A stretch of DNA of 64,000 nucleotides from Hippophae tibetana (GCA_037013495.1 CM072809.1:2790001-2854000), one strand, 5' to 3'. Positions 37,852 through 51,306 are shown, counted from the first letter of the stretch. Numbers and translations: made by a program. The notes: a model not told the origin generated them from the sequence alone.

Positions 37852-40800
37852 TTACTCGTCAACAACACGAGGAACTGACTCAGCCTGAACCATATCATAT
37901 AATATACAACAGCAAAAACATTAACTGTACGTTTTAGCAAATTAAAAAATAAAATAAAAAACATTAATTGTTGAGTAAAACGCTGGTAGGCTAGGATATA
38001 TAAGCCCCAATTAGATGTGCTTTTCTTAGAATTGATTCCAAGATAAGTGGTTTAAAATGAAGTGATTTTCTTAAAAGTGATTTTAAGAGAAGCATTGAGG
38101 TGTTTGAGATAAAAATATTGAAAATAATTGAGTAACATTTTGATAATTATTTTAAGATGGGAGCACGCATTCATAACTATTCCTCCCAAAAATAAATATT
38201 ACTTCTCTTAAAAACATAAATAGTACTTCTGAAATTTTTGAAATCACTTCTCATAAAAATTATCAATCATCCTTAAAAGTGCTTTGATCAATTTGAAAGC
38301 ATTTTCAATTAAAAGAAGAGGAGGTTCTAAAATAACCATAAACTCTTGAATAGCAGCAAATTTATAATGGTAAAGAAATAAGTTGCTTACCAGCTTACGG
38401 TACTTGAGAGCATAAAACATTTCAAGATAACGACGGCTCTCCAAACGATCAAGATTGGAGACATGTTTCCAAAATCCATATACTCCAGTCAAGGTCAATA
38501 GCCTCTCAGAGTATATTTTCCACGTATACCTAATAATGATATTACAAAAATTCATTAGCTAAAAAAAATGGAAATCAAAATATTAACATTTGATGGGTAT
38601 ATTAGTATTAATTATGCTTACTTCTCATGGATACGCTTTAATCCACCTCCTGAAATTTGATCCCAGTATGAAGGATCTGCCTTACACTTGTCAAAGAAAT
38701 TAACAAGAATTTCAGAGGCTTGGTCACCATGGTATGGATCAATGTGGAATCCAGATTTGCCATGTACAATAATCTCAGCAGGACCACCTTTGCAAGTAGC
38801 AAATGTAGGCAATCCACAAGTCATGGCCTCAACCACAGTCAATCCAAAGGCCTCATACACGGCAGGTTGCACAAATGCTCCTTTCGTGTCACATATGTAC
38901 CGGTAAAGTTCACCATTCCTCACTCTATTCATTTGAGAAGAAATCCATCTGAATTGACCATTCAAGTTGTATGTTTCAATTAGGCTGTACATTTTCTTCA
39001 TCTCAGCTTTTTCCTCATTGTCCTTTGACTCTTTCCTTCTGTCACCAGCAACAACAACAAGGTTAACCAACTCTCTTAGCCTCTTGTTCTTTCCATACCA
39101 CTCGACAAGTCCCGTAATGTTCTTCACACGGTCCAATCTTGCCATAGTGAATATGATTGGTTTGTTGCGGTCCTTCAACACACAGCTGTTGAACATAAAC
39201 AAATCAGTTACACACACACATACCTATTGAAACAAAAAAAGTACCAAAGTAATAACAAGAAAACATGTAGAACTAACTCACATATGTTCCTCATTCTCAA
39301 CATTGCTGAAAAGAAGCTCTTCGATTTCAGAGTGGAAATGTGTCAACCTCTTTTCTTTCTCGGTGTAAGGGAAGTAGATGTTCATGTCTGCACCAGGTGA
39401 AACAATGTTGAATTTGGGATCAAAGACATCAATACCATGAACAACTCTATATAGTCCAGGAAGTGTGAAAGCAGTGTGACTCTCGTACTGTCCAACAGTG
39501 TCCTTGCTAGAAACAATGGAAGAAATAAATCAATATGCCGAAAATAAGAAATGTTGGACAATGAAATGAAAGAAAAAGGTAATAGCCAACCACCTTCCAG
39601 CAATCTCTTGGAAAGTACTGGTAATAATGAAATCAGTGTGGTTCATGGCAATGAGATCTGCTGTGAATTGGCAGGAGAAGTGATATTTTTCGTCAAATTT
39701 CTTCCAGTAAATGTCGGAGTCAGGGTACTTAGTTTTCTCAAGGGCATGAGCTATAGTACACTACATATATAAGACAGCAAAAACCAAAAGAAAGTAGGAG
39801 ATGTTAAATGTAATTGAATGTAACAAACTTCACAAATTTCTAATATGTCAAGACAAACCTGTGTAACTCCCAATTTATGAGCAAGAAGTGAGGCAACAAT
39901 GTTACCATCACTGTAGTTTCCAATGATCAGGTCAGGTTTGCCATTTAGCTCCTTTGCTAGCTCGAGTGCAACATCCTAAGAGCAAGCAAGTTAAGCCGAG
40001 AATCAGAGAGGAGCAAAGAAGTGGAACAAAATCAACAATTCATCATAATGTTGATCAAAATTTTACCTCAGTGTAAGTCTCCAAATAAGGCCATACTTCA
40101 AATCTTGAGATCCATCTGCGGATAATTCCTTTCTCATTTCTGAAAGGAACACGAAGAATGTCTGAGTATTGTGAACCATCCACTCTCTCAAGACGTTGAT
40201 TGCAGGTGGTGCCTACTGCATCAGGGAGGAGCCTTGTGATCTGATTTTAATTGCAGCATTTCAGCATAATCAGATGGAAGAAAATAGAATAATAACAAGA
40301 CCATCAAAAATGAAACAGAATGCTAGAAAACCATACGATAAGGATCCGAGGAGTGATGTCAAGTCCTTGTTGTTTAATCCGCTGAAGCATCTCGTCCTCC
40401 AAGGCACGAACTTGATCCAAGATGTAAACAACCTGGGAAAATTAATTTAGATGTGTCACTAACTTGACATCAACGGTAAAGAGAAACTAAGAATGACACA
40501 TTAGTATTTTGAAACAAACCTGGCCTCCAGTGTCAGGGTAACCCAAGACATTGTCTTGTGCAAAATAACCATGGGGAGAAAGAATGACAACATTGAAAAC
40601 CATGGGAATTCTTCCAAGGAACTTCTCGAGAGTACAAGGATCAGGTGCCTCAAGAAGATCCAAAAGAAGTTGAATCATTTCGTTCACATGCTCAGCAGTG
40701 GCACCCCAACCCCTTTCCAAACCAATCTCTTGGAACTTGTTCTCAAACTGGGCATATTGAGTGTCACAAGCAAGTGTAGATAGATATTCCTCTGCCTTTC

Positions 40801-42586
40801 TTAGCACATGTTGAAGTGCATTCAAGTTCTGAATTTTTTCATTCAGCATCATGTTCTGCACAATAACATGGATTGGTAAAACAAGATATGAAGTTGGCAT
40901 CATAACACAAATTGCAAGTTAACCATGCAGTTATTTTGAGAGGGTATAACAAAAATAGATAAAGCCAAAGATATAAACCTTCCCCTTGCGACAGTGAACT
41001 CGGAGAAATTCAAGGAGTGGATGCATGCTCTCCTTGTCATGGAAAAGCTTAGCAGATAGGTGACGGTTGAGGAACTCCACCCCATCACCAATGGACTTTG
41101 AAAGAGTTGGCTTTGGGAATGAGGCATTAAATGGTTCAAAGTCCAACTCAAGCACAAAGTTCCCATTTGCACTGCAAATATTCAACAAACATTACTACCC
41201 AATAACACGAGTAAATCAAAAGCGAAACACTTGTATCTCCAAGATCAAAAGATTTAAATAGGGGTGAGGATGCCTACATCCCTTCATAAAAAAGTACACT
41301 TCAGTATCTTTGCTTCCAGGAGGTATGTTCTAGGTCCATTATTTCATAAAAATCTACATGTAAGTTCAATTTATAGCACCTGCTTGTCACAATGTATGTT
41401 TAATGAAATGTATGTATTGTTATTTAGTAAAGGGTGAATTATGCTTTTCCTACACTAATTTTATCACTTTTAACATTTTGGTCACTTGACAAAAAATTCA
41501 TAACTTTTCGTCCACTAGCTTTTTATGTTTAACAATTTTAATCCAAATTCAAAAATTAGACTAAATTGTATTGTATCAATCAAAATTAACGAATAAAAAC
41601 ACTTATTTTTGAATTATTTGGTCCCTTAACTTTTAAAATTTTAACATATTTAGTCCACTAACTTTAAATTTGGACTGAAATTGTTAACTATGAAAAGTTA
41701 GTAGACGAAAAGTTACAAAAAAAAATTTAAGAGACTAAAGTGTTAAAAGTGATAAAATTAGTGAGTGAAAAGTGTAGTTCCTTTAATAAAATAAAAAATG
41801 CTAACACATTTTTGTAACCACAATACTTATATTGTGATATATCATATATGGCATAATTATCTCTAAAAGTAATGAAATGGTTCATTTTTCTAGATAATTC
41901 TGCTACAAGAAATAGTATAAGTGGTATCGGGGCAAAATTGGGTACAAATTATAGTAGATGTAAGGATTCCTATGGCCAAGGAAAATTACCTTCCTTCGAC
42001 AAGTTCCTCCTTGAAGTGCAAGTACTCAGTCACACGCAACTCTTCCACAACAAGAGCAAGTACATTCACTCGAATGTACTCCCAGACACCAGGCCTTGGA
42101 CGAACAGCTAAAGCAACCCATGGTGGCAAAACTATAGCTTCCTAAAAGAACAGGAAACCATAATCACACAAAAAAGCAGGGGATCATATTCTTAAATCAC
42201 ATAAAGGTTTGAACTTTAAATATTGAGAAGACAAAAGAAAAGTACCTGAGTTGATTTCAAAACTTCTACAAAAGCTCCATCCATAAGCTTCAGCCTGTTA
42301 GCTTCAGGAATTGCTTCAAACTCGGCAATAAGTTGGTGGGGTTGTAGAAAACCCTTTCCCTTACTCTCAATCCTACAAACAACCGAAGTTTTTGTTAGCA
42401 TAAGTTTGAGAAAAACAAGTACAACTAGGTTGTAGTACATAAAAAAAAACTCCTTTTTAGCTTTTAGTATAAGGGCGGAATGGTGTACCTTGAGAGGAGG
42501 GCCGAAATCTCATTTCTGTGAGCAATAATAGTCTCATCCAACCTCTCACGGAGACTATGAACTCGGGTCAATACATGTTCCGACAT
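37852..42586 (-). CDS. Sucrose synthase (SUS1-type)
   Basis: Reversibly converts sucrose plus UDP to UDP-glucose and fructose in the cytosol or at membranes, supplying cellulose, callose and starch synthesis. Thirteen coding exons on the minus strand: 42586-42489, 42372-42246, 42141-41990, 41171-40979, 40855-40520, 40432-40337, 40240-40067, 39975-39859, 39760-39594, 39506-39282, 39185-38622, 38529-38391, 37884-37852. All have GT-AG borders and close in frame to 806 residues, the normal SUS1-class length. Visible features: N-terminal RVHS with Ser11, the conserved kinase site; GYPDTGGQ near the start of the glucosyltransferase part; ARLDRVK with Arg578 and Lys583; and the E-X7-E motif EAFGLTVVE (Glu673, Glu681). 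The end [10 protein letters not shown] is the usual class ending, encoded by a separate 33-base last exon. No defect is seen; it should be active. Confidence 0.97.
41424..41788. mobile_element. Foldback (MITE-like) element in sucrose synthase intron 3
   Basis: Arms at about 41424-41556 and 41660-41788 are strong inverted copies: CACTAATTTTATCACTTTTA on the left is matched by the reverse complement of TAAAAGTGATAAAATTAGTG on the right, and further in AACTTTTCGTC pairs with GACGAAAAGTT. Terminal sequence is about TAGTAAAGG / CCTTTAATA. No ORF. Likely a MITE. It lies inside the 818-base intron 41989-41172. Confidence 0.75.
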
Positions 42587-43717
42587 GGCTAGTTTCTCTG
42601 TAGATCAGACAAAGCCTCAAAAACTACCAGCAAAAAGTGAGAAAACCGTTGGTTTAACAGATCTAATATATGCGAAGACTTGACTGAAAAAAAGATTTGG
42701 ATAACAACGCAAAAGTCAAATTTGCAACATAGATTATTTTAATGTTCTAGAAGAGCATTTCTTTGTTTCTATATTAAACCTAAAACCTCCCACCAACCAT
42801 CCAAAAAAAAACATTAATTAGAGTCTATGGATAAACCATTTAAGATTTTCTGCCTAAAACATAGCCAATGGTCTGTTGTAGAAGTAGCATACCCACTGAC
42901 TCAAATCATGAAATAGTTGGATTCAAATATAAGCCATAATCCACTACAACCAACAACTAACCCTCTTTTTCTGTCAAAGTGGCTGACAGATAAAAGTTAT
43001 AAAGAAGTAATTAAGAACGGGGATTTTACATTTACAGTTACAGTTACAAAGTGTTGGAAAGAGATTATAATAGAAATGTTAATTGCACAAAAATGTGTAC
43101 TTATTAATTGTTAGAAATATACATTAACAATAATAATCATTTTTTAATTATTTAAAATATTTTTGACATATTATATTATATACAAAATTATATAATATTA
43201 ATATTAAAAATACTTTTCATATATATATATATATAATTTATATGAAAAATTATTATAAATTCTGGATCTATTGTTTTTAAAATAATTTTTTGAATAATTT
43301 TTTTTATAATATTATAGGAGATAATAATGATTAATGAGGACAAAACTTATTTTAAAGCTTCCCTTTTTTTTTTTCTTTTTTTTTTTTTGACAAAAACATA
43401 ATCCTGTCGAAAACAGAGCAAGATTTTCAAGAGAAGGAAATTGAAAAAGCACAGATAAAAATTCAACAAAAAGCAGAACCATAACAAACTCTGAGATCTA
43501 TCAAGACTAATTGCGTTTCTGATTTTGATTCAGCGAAGATAATGAATTGATCTACTAAACTTTGTATAAAATCCAGACCAATAAAGCTAAAGACTTTATA
43601 GCAGAGGAAGATAGGAACCCAACTCAAAGCAAAAGCAAAATAAATAAACTGAAGACCAGAGAAGGCACAATGACAGTACCTAAGGAGAATGGAGATAAGA
43701 ATCAGAATGAAAACAGA
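42587..43717 (-). other. Sucrose synthase 5' leader with a leader intron
   Basis: A CAG acceptor at 42600-42598, eleven bases upstream of the ATG, pairs with a GTACTG donor at 43679 (minus strand), giving a leader intron of about 1.08 kb and a short non-coding first exon of about 43680-43717. A leader intron is a known feature of many plant SUS genes and often raises expression. The intron is AT-rich; no ORF of interest. Transcription start is inferred from the TATA box. Confidence 0.65.
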
Positions 43718-43747
43718 GAAGTGGTTTGCTAAGAATAATCGCTGGGA

Positions 43748-43755
43748 AATTTATA
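43748..43755 (-). promoter_or_regulatory. TATA box of sucrose synthase
   Basis: CTATAAAT on the minus strand in a GC-richer promoter context (GAGCGGGAGCGCG just upstream in coding orientation). It lies about 70 bases before the leader-exon donor, which fits a short first exon. Confidence 0.65.
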
Positions 43756-43817
43756 GAGCGGGAGCGCGAAATAAAGAACTACATAACGGAGCGGGAGAGA
43801 GAAAAAATTGGTAAGAA

Positions 43818-44634
43818 AATTCCAAAGGAGCTTGCCTACCCGGTAAATCCTTTTACTTTTACAATATGGAAAATGGTTTATCCTTTATTTTAAATAATTT
43901 TATTACCACAATTAAATTTTTTTTAATAATATAATTCATTTTAATAATATAATAAATATTTTATATATTTTTATTATAACGATATTATTATTATTATTAT
44001 TATTTTAAATAATAACTATAAGGTCATTTTACCTTTGAATATATGTATTGTATTTTAGATTTTTGTTAACTATACGGCAACAAATATAATTATATTTTAT
44101 AATATGTATTAAACATAAATTTAATATGATATAAAAATTTATTTTAAATTATATTACATTTTTCTGTTACATATAAATTTTTATTTTTGATGTTATCTAT
44201 ATGATTTATATATTTTATATATATTATATAAAAATATACCTATTTTATATGCTAAAAAATACAATATATTTTTTTATATATAGTAAAAAAATATTTTTTA
44301 AATAAAATAAATAAATGAATAACAAATCCATATGAAAGTTTTATTGATTAACATATTATAAAAATTAAATATATTAATAATATTATGAATATATATTTAA
44401 TATATCATATTAACTTATGTTTTTTTTAAATTTTCGTACTAGTATTTTGAATCTTTAAATTTATTTTATTCAATCTCAATTATTAAATTTATTCAAAAAT
44501 AAAGATTCAATATATACGAGTGGTCGAGGACATAAGACACAAAAGTGATAGTTAAATTTTTTGCCATTCAATACATGAAAATATATTAAAAATGAAATGA
44601 CACATTTTATATATATAATTCATTGGGTTTATTG

Positions 44635-44670
<36 letters not shown>
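43818..44670. other. AT-rich spacer upstream of sucrose synthase
   Basis: Contains no recognised gene. It ends in an AT microsatellite (about 44637-44670) into which the plus-strand copia element appears to have inserted. Confidence 0.6.
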
Positions 44671-44675
<5 letters not shown>

Positions 44676-45134
44676 AAAATCAACATCAATATAACAATTA
44701 AAGATGTAGAGAAATAAATGAAGTGGTTGAAAAAAGTAGATAAATAAATGAAGTGGTTATAGGAAGTAGAGAAATAAATGAAATGTTTGAAGTTTGTAGA
44801 AAAGAGAAGTGTGTAGATAAAATTTGTCTGGTTAGTATTATTTCTTAGTTTTATATTTATATGGTGTATATTTATATGGTGTATATTGCATGGTGAGGAC
44901 TATAAATAATCTACCTTGTATTCGGTTTAATCATTTCATCAAAAATAAATAAATCTTTGTATTCCTAGTTTGAGTGTGAGTCGAGAGCTTTCTCTTTGAG
45001 TGTTTGTATTTCTCTTCAATTTGTGAGTTGTTTTTGAAAGGTGTTATAGTGGGTATAATACAAGTAGTTTGTTTATTTGTTTGGATCTAATATTAGTAAA
45101 ATTTAGAGTTTTGTATTCTAAATTTTACTCAACA
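44671..45134 (+). repeat. 5' LTR of copia element A
   Basis: Begins TATTGAAAATCAAC and ends ACTCAACA. It contains a CTATAAATA TATA box (44900-44908). It includes a duplicated ATTTATATGGTGTAT segment absent from the 3' LTR. Confidence 0.9.
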
Positions 45135-45137
45135 ATT

Positions 45138-45149
45138 GGTATCAGAGCG
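45138..45149 (+). other. Primer-binding site of copia element A
   Basis: TGGTATCAGAGC, three bases after the 5' LTR, complementary to the 3' end of plant initiator-Met tRNA. Confidence 0.9.
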
Positions 45150-45259
45150 GGACGATTAGAGATCGTTCTTAGTGGAGTTATCTTGAGTCGTGAGGAGTTT
45201 GGTACTCTTCAAGTTTATTAGTCAAGCTTGTTCGGTATATTCGAAGTCTTACCAACACG

Positions 45260-48200
45260 ATGGGTGATCTTCAAGTTGTTTGAGGAATCAAGAAACTCAA
45301 CAATAAAAAATATAACACATGGGCAACATGTATGGAGTCTTACCTATAAGGTCAAGACTTGTGGGAGGTTGTTGGTGGTGATGAAGTTACACAACCAACA
45401 GTGGAAGATGCAAACGGCATCTTACGGAAGTGGAAAATTAAAGCAGGCAAAGCGATGTTTGCTTTGAAGACCACAGTTGAAGAAGAAATGTTAGAGCACA
45501 TTCGGGATGCAAAAACACCAAAGGAAGTATGGGACACTCTTGTTACACTATTTTCAAAGAAAAACGATACAAGATTGCAACTTCTGGAGAACGAGTTACT
45601 ATCGATGGCGCAACACGATATGGTGATTTCCCAATACTTTCACAAGGTAAAGTCGTTATGCCGCAAAATTTCAGAATTAGATCCAAAAGCTCTTATTGGG
45701 GAAATGAGGATAAAGAGAATAATTATTCATGGTTTAAGACCCAAATATCGAGGGTTTGTTACCGTTATACAAGGATGGTCGACACAACCATCTCTTGTTG
45801 AGTTTGAGAATTTATTGGCCGGTCAAGAAGCTATGGCTAAGCAAATAGGAGGAGTCTCGCTGAAGGGTGAAGAAGAAGCGCTCTACACTAGCAAAAACAA
45901 ATGCACTTTCAAGCGGTACAAAGGAAATGGATATAAAAATGATGGTGACAGAGGCAAATTTCCTCAAGGGAAGGAAGGCTTTAGTCCAAGGGGAGCTTGG
46001 AAGAACCGCAATAATAATAGAAATTTTGACGGTGAATGTTACAACTGCAGAAAGATGGGTCACATGGAAAAAGATTGTTGGAGTAAGAAAAAGTATGTTG
46101 AAAGCAATACAGCTACTTCCAGTTCTAAGGAGCATAGTGAAGATGGTTGGGATGTCGAAGCATTATTCGCTACAAAGGAAAAAGAATTGGCTCTTACGGT
46201 GACAACATCAAAACAAATTAACTACAAGAATGACTGGATCGTAGATTCAAGCTGCTCAAATCATATGACAGGTGATAAACAAAAGCTGGAAAGCATGTCT
46301 AAGTACAAGGAAGGTCATGTAGTGGTGACAACTGACAATTCAAGGTTATCGATAGCCCACATCGGTAAGACGATAGTTACGCCTCGATATAGTACTAACC
46401 AAGTACCACTTCAAGATGTTTATCATGTCCCAGGAATGAAGAATTTTTTTCTATATGTGGCTCAATTAACATCATCAAGTCATTATGTCTTATTCGGTCC
46501 TAGAGACGTGAAGGTGTATCGTGATCTCAAAATCTCAGAAACACCGAGAATGGAGGGGCAACGATTGGAAGTTGTGGAAGATGCTTACACATTTTAGCAA
46601 GAATCTACATATGTAGACAAGACAAGAAGAAATGAGACAGTAGATCTATGGCATATGCAATTAGGTCACGTTAGTTATTCCAAGCTAAGTGTGATGGTGA
46701 AGAAATCAATGCTTAAAGGGTTTCCTCAACTAGATGTGCGAACAGACACGGTGTGTGCAGGATGCCAATATGGTAAAGCTCACCAATTGCCATACAAGGA
46801 ATCAAAGTTTAAAGCAAAAGAACCATTGGACTGAGTTTCACTCTGATGTATTTGGTCATGTTAAGCAACCATCAATTGGCGGTATGCGATATATGGTGAA
46901 TTCATTGATGACTTCTCAAGATATGTGTGGGTTTTTTCTTCATGAAAGAAAAATCTGACATATTCTCAAAGTTTAAAGAGTTTAGAGAGTCAACTGAAGA
47001 AGAAGTTGGAAAGAAGATCTATTGCTTACGCACAGACAACGGTGGAGAATATAGCTCAAGTGAGTTCTCTAAATACTTAAGGGAATGTCGAATACATCAT
47101 CAATACACTTGTGCCAACACGCCACAACAAAATGGTGTAGTAGAAAGAAAGAACTAACATCTTGCAGAAATTTGTCGGAGTATGCTACATGAAAAGAATG
47201 TACCTGGGAGGTTTCGGGCTGAAGTGATGAGGACTGCAGCCTTTGTGATCAACAAACTTCTTCAACCAAGGTTAGAATTTTTTTCACCCTTTGAGAAACT
47301 ATAGAACATGAAACCTACAGTTAGCTACTTTTGAGTATTTGGTTGTGTGTGTTATGTATTTGTTCCTAATCATTTACGGAGCAAATTTGACAAGAAAACT
47401 GTTAGATGTATCTTTGTGGGATACGACAATTAGAGAAAAGGGTGGAAATGTTATGATCCAATGAGTAGAAGATGCTACATTTCACGAGATGTGGTGTTCA
47501 ATAAAACATCTTCTTGGTGGTCATCAGAGAAGGAAGCATCGCCAGACTCAAGAGAATTTGGAGATAAGCTGCAACAAAATATGGGGGAGCATACTATTCA
47601 ATTCCAACCAAGTTTAGATGAATCCAGAGATCTAGACAATGATGGTGCCGAACAAAAAGTAACTCAGAATCCTTGGCAAACTGGCATATATCAACAACTA
47701 TATGAAGAAGGTGGGCCTAGTGAGATATAAGAATCAACTCCACAATCTCAACTCCGTAGGTCAACAAGAACACGAAGGCCAAATCCCAAATATGCCAATG
47801 CAACCATAATTGAAGAAGCAATAGAACTTGAGACGTTTGAAGAAGCATCACAAAGATCTGAGTGGATGACAACTATGAAAGAAGAGATTGATGCATTTCA
47901 GCAAAATCAAACTTGGGATCTGGTGCGAAAGCCAAGAGATGTGAAACCCATATCCTGCAAGTGGGTTTACAAGATAAAGCGCATACCAAATGGGTCAATC
48001 GAGAGGTACAAGGCACGATTGGTAGCTCGTGGTTTCTCTCAACAATATGGACTAGACTATGATGAAATGTTTAGTCCAGTGGCGAAACTTACAACTTGTC
48101 GAGTCCTACTTGCACTTGCAACAAACAAAGATTGGAAGTTGTGGCAGATGGATGTGAATAATGCTTTTCTTCATAGAGAGATAGATCGGGAGATCTACAT

Positions 48201-49350
48201 GATCCAACCAATGGGTTTTCATAGCCAAGATCATTCTGAATATGTGTGTAAGCTGAAGAAAGCACTTTACGGATCGAAACAAGCACCCAGGGCATGGTAT
48301 GATAAGATTGTTAAATTTCTAACACAAAGTGGTTATTCAGTAACATCTGCAGATTCTAGCTTGTTTGTTAAAGGCAATGAAGGAAAGCTAGCTATTATGC
48401 TAGTGTATGTGGATGACTTAATCATAAATGGTGATAATGAGGCAAAAATTCTTCGAACAAAGGAGAATTTGTCAGTCCGTTTTTAGATGAAAGAACTTGG
48501 CCAGCCCAAGCACTTCCTCGGTTTAGAGGTTGATCGCACACAAGAAGGAATATTTCTTTGTCAGAAAAAATATTCCAAAGATTTGATAAAGCGGTTCGGA
48601 AATGCTTGAATGCAAACCAATTTCGACGTCGATGGAGCCAAATGCCAACATATATGCACATGAAGGAAAAGATTTGGAAGATGCAACAATGTATCGAAAA
48701 TCGGTAGGTAGTATGATCTACTTAACCTTAACTCAGTCTGACATTTCTTATGCAGTTAGTGTAATGAGTAAGTATATGCAAAATCCAAAGAAGCCACATT
48801 TGGAAGCAGTTCGACGAATATTGAGATATGTGAAGAGTACAATTGACTATGGTCTTTTGTACAAGAAAGGCGAAGACAACAAGTTAGTTGGTTACTGCGA
48901 TGCAGACTATGCAGGAGATCATGACACCAAGAGATCAACAACTGGGTATGTGTTTAAGCTGGGTTCTGGAACAATTTCTTGGTGTAGCAAGAGACAACCA
49001 ACGGTATCATTATCGATCACTGAAGCTGAGTATCGAGCAGTGACAATGGAAGCTCAAGAGTGTACATGGTTGATACAACTAATGAATAATCTACATCAAC
49101 TAGTAGATTATGCAGTACCGTTGTATTGTGATAATTAATCGACAATTTGTTTGGCAGAGAATCTGATCTTTCATGCAAGAACTAAGCATGTTGAAGTACA
49201 TTATCATTTTATCAGAGAAAAGGTTCTGCAAGAAGAAATTAAAATTAGGCAAATCAAGACAGATGATCAAGTTGCGGACTTGTTCACAAAAGCTTAAGCG
49301 TTGGCAAGTTTGAAATGTTTCGCCGTCAGCTTAACACAGTAAAAATAGTG
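45260..49350 (+). pseudogene. Degenerate copia gag-pol of element A
   Basis: Coding remnants in order: Gag with a CX2CX4HX4C zinc knuckle ([14 protein letters not shown], about 46039-46080); protease with WIVDSSCS, where the active-site D-S/T-G reads D-S-S; integrase; reverse transcriptase with YVDD (about 48406); and RNase H. It is broken by in-frame stops, including TGA at 45281, TAA at 45347 and stops at 46595 and 48484, and by frameshifts in the integrase part near 46890 to 46930. The longest intact stretch is 45359-46597 (Gag to protease). It cannot make a full polyprotein, so the element is not autonomous. Confidence 0.9.
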
Positions 49351-49372
49351 AGAGTTGGTGTTGAGGGGGGAA

Positions 49373-49821
49373 TGTTGAAAATCAACACGAATATAATAAT
49401 TAGAGATGTAGAGAAATAAATGAAGTGGTTGAAATAAGTAGATAAATAAATGAAGTGATTGTAGGAAGTAGAGAAATAAATGAAGTAGTTGAAGATTGTA
49501 GAAAAGATAAGTGTATAGATAATATTTGTGTGACTAAGATTATTTTTTAATTTTATATTTGTATGGTGTAGATTGTATGCCGAAGATTATAAATAGTCTA
49601 CCTTGTATTTGGTTTAATCATTCAATTCAAAACAAATAAATCTTTGTATTCTTAGTTTGAGTGTGAGTTGACAGATTTTTATTTGAGTGTTTGTATTTCT
49701 CTTCAATTCATAAGTTGTCTTTGAAATGTGCTATAATAAGTATAATATAAGTAATTTATTTACTTGTTTGTATCTAATATTAATAAAATTTAGATTCGTG
49801 TATTCTTAATTTTACTCACCA
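49373..49821 (+). repeat. 3' LTR of copia element A
   Basis: Begins TGTTGAAAATCAAC and ends ACTCACCA. It aligns along its whole length with the 5' LTR. Confidence 0.9.
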
Positions 49822-51306
49822 ATTTATATATATATATATTTTAAATATAATTAATTAAAATACATTTTAAAATAAAATAATTAACATAATTAATATCATA
49901 GTACAACTATTAGAATATTATAGTTGCTAGATTCAACTTTTCTTACATTGGTGGAGAGAACTTTCAAGAATACGTTATTAAGAATTCCTAATTCATATAT
50001 TTATTAAGATTAAAAGCAAGTTGGGATGGACCGGAGAGGAATTTCAAGAATAAGTCATGTAGTCAACATTTTATTTTCACATTCTGCTGCGGACGGGTAA
50101 GCAGTAATATATATTTAAAATAAAGAAAAAAGCTCTTATTATAAAAATAATATTTAAATTTTATATTATTTATTATGATAATTTAATTTTATTATAATTA
50201 AAAAATAATTATATAAAAATAAAAATAAAAAATTTATTTTCATTTCTTATTTTTTTAATTGTATAAGATAAATATTTTTACAAATTGAATACATTTTAAC
50301 TAAAATAATTAAATATAAAAATTATTACTTATCTTTATACAATTATTTTTTAATAATAATATAATTAAATAAATATAAAACTCCTTAAAATAAACTGACA
50401 ACATTAATATTATGAACTTTGAATCCGTGTAAAAAACCAGTTATGACTTATTTGAACAATAAAAATTTATAAATTTACTATATAGTACTAATAAGTTGCA
50501 GACAAGGAACCAAAATTTATATTATTAAGCTATTTTATTCATTATTTCAACAATTCTTAATTAAATGTATACCATCTATTAATTATACATATATTAATAT
50601 ATTAAAAATATCATAAATATATATATTCATATAAATTATATATTATGTTATTAATTAATTGTTAAATAAAATTATCATTTAATAAATATTTTTATAAATT
50701 AAAAAATATATATATATATATATTTACACGCAGACAAACACTGCATGTATGGAAATTAAACACATATATATCTCTTAACGGAAAAGTATTAAACACATGT
50801 GTCGAGTTGAAATTTCACCAATATTTTCGAGAAGGAAAACACGTAAAGCAGACTTATTTTACTTGGACAATTATCTTCCTTGCTCTCCAAAAAATTAAGG
50901 ACGTACAATGGGAGCATATGAGAAACTTATTTACTTAATAATATAAACATGAGTTTGAGTAATTTAATTTGTTGCAATTTTAAGTAAAAACTAAAAAAAA
51001 ATGGTGTCTACACATCCAAATAGCCAACAAAACATATATCTCATTTAAACATATAAAAAAATTAAAATTTTAATATATGATTAATATAATTATTTTTAAA
51101 AAATCCAATAAAAAATTTTACGATGTCTTTTCTGCATATTTCCTCACATATTGAGCAGCCAAATTTTGTACTTTGTGACAATCTTATCCGTAATATTAAA
51201 CATGTACTGTAGCAGTCAAATAATGTAATTTTAATTAATAGAGTTAACGAATTGTTTACATGGATTTTTTTTTAAATGACTTAATATAAATATGAGTATG
51301 AGTTTT
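49822..51306. other. AT-rich spacer between the two copia elements
   Basis: No gene recognised. Its last part (about 50933-51306) is one copy of a repeat whose second copy follows element B (from 56402), so it is the pre-insertion flank of that element. Confidence 0.6.
50933..51306. repeat. Left copy of a duplicated segment flanking copia element B
   Basis: Aligns imperfectly with 56402-56720. The clearest block is 51183-51233 against 56613-56663 (both contain GCAGTCAAATAATGT). Before the insertion these would have stood in tandem. The function, if any, is unknown. Confidence 0.65.

Larger units (their letters stand above)
44671..49821 (+). mobile_element. Ty1/copia LTR retrotransposon A, complete but broken
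   Basis: Full structure: 5' LTR 44671-45134, primer-binding site TGGTATCAGAGC (45138-45149), gag-pol region, polypurine tract TTGAGGGGGGAA (about 49361-49372), 3' LTR 49373-49821. Order protease, integrase, reverse transcriptase, RNase H marks the copia superfamily. The LTRs have visible substitutions and one roughly 15-base duplication in the 5' copy, so the insertion is not recent. The 5' LTR start has TA in place of TG. Flanks are AT microsatellite, which obscures the target duplication. Confidence 0.92.

Noticed and set aside
38688-39230. Plus-strand ORFs opposite sucrose synthase exons
   Set aside because: Antisense shadows of strongly conserved coding exons; no motifs, and the sense strand accounts for the openness.
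48089-48941. Minus-strand ORFs in copia element A and plus-strand ORFs in element B
   Set aside because: Antisense to reverse transcriptase, integrase and RNase H coding remnants.
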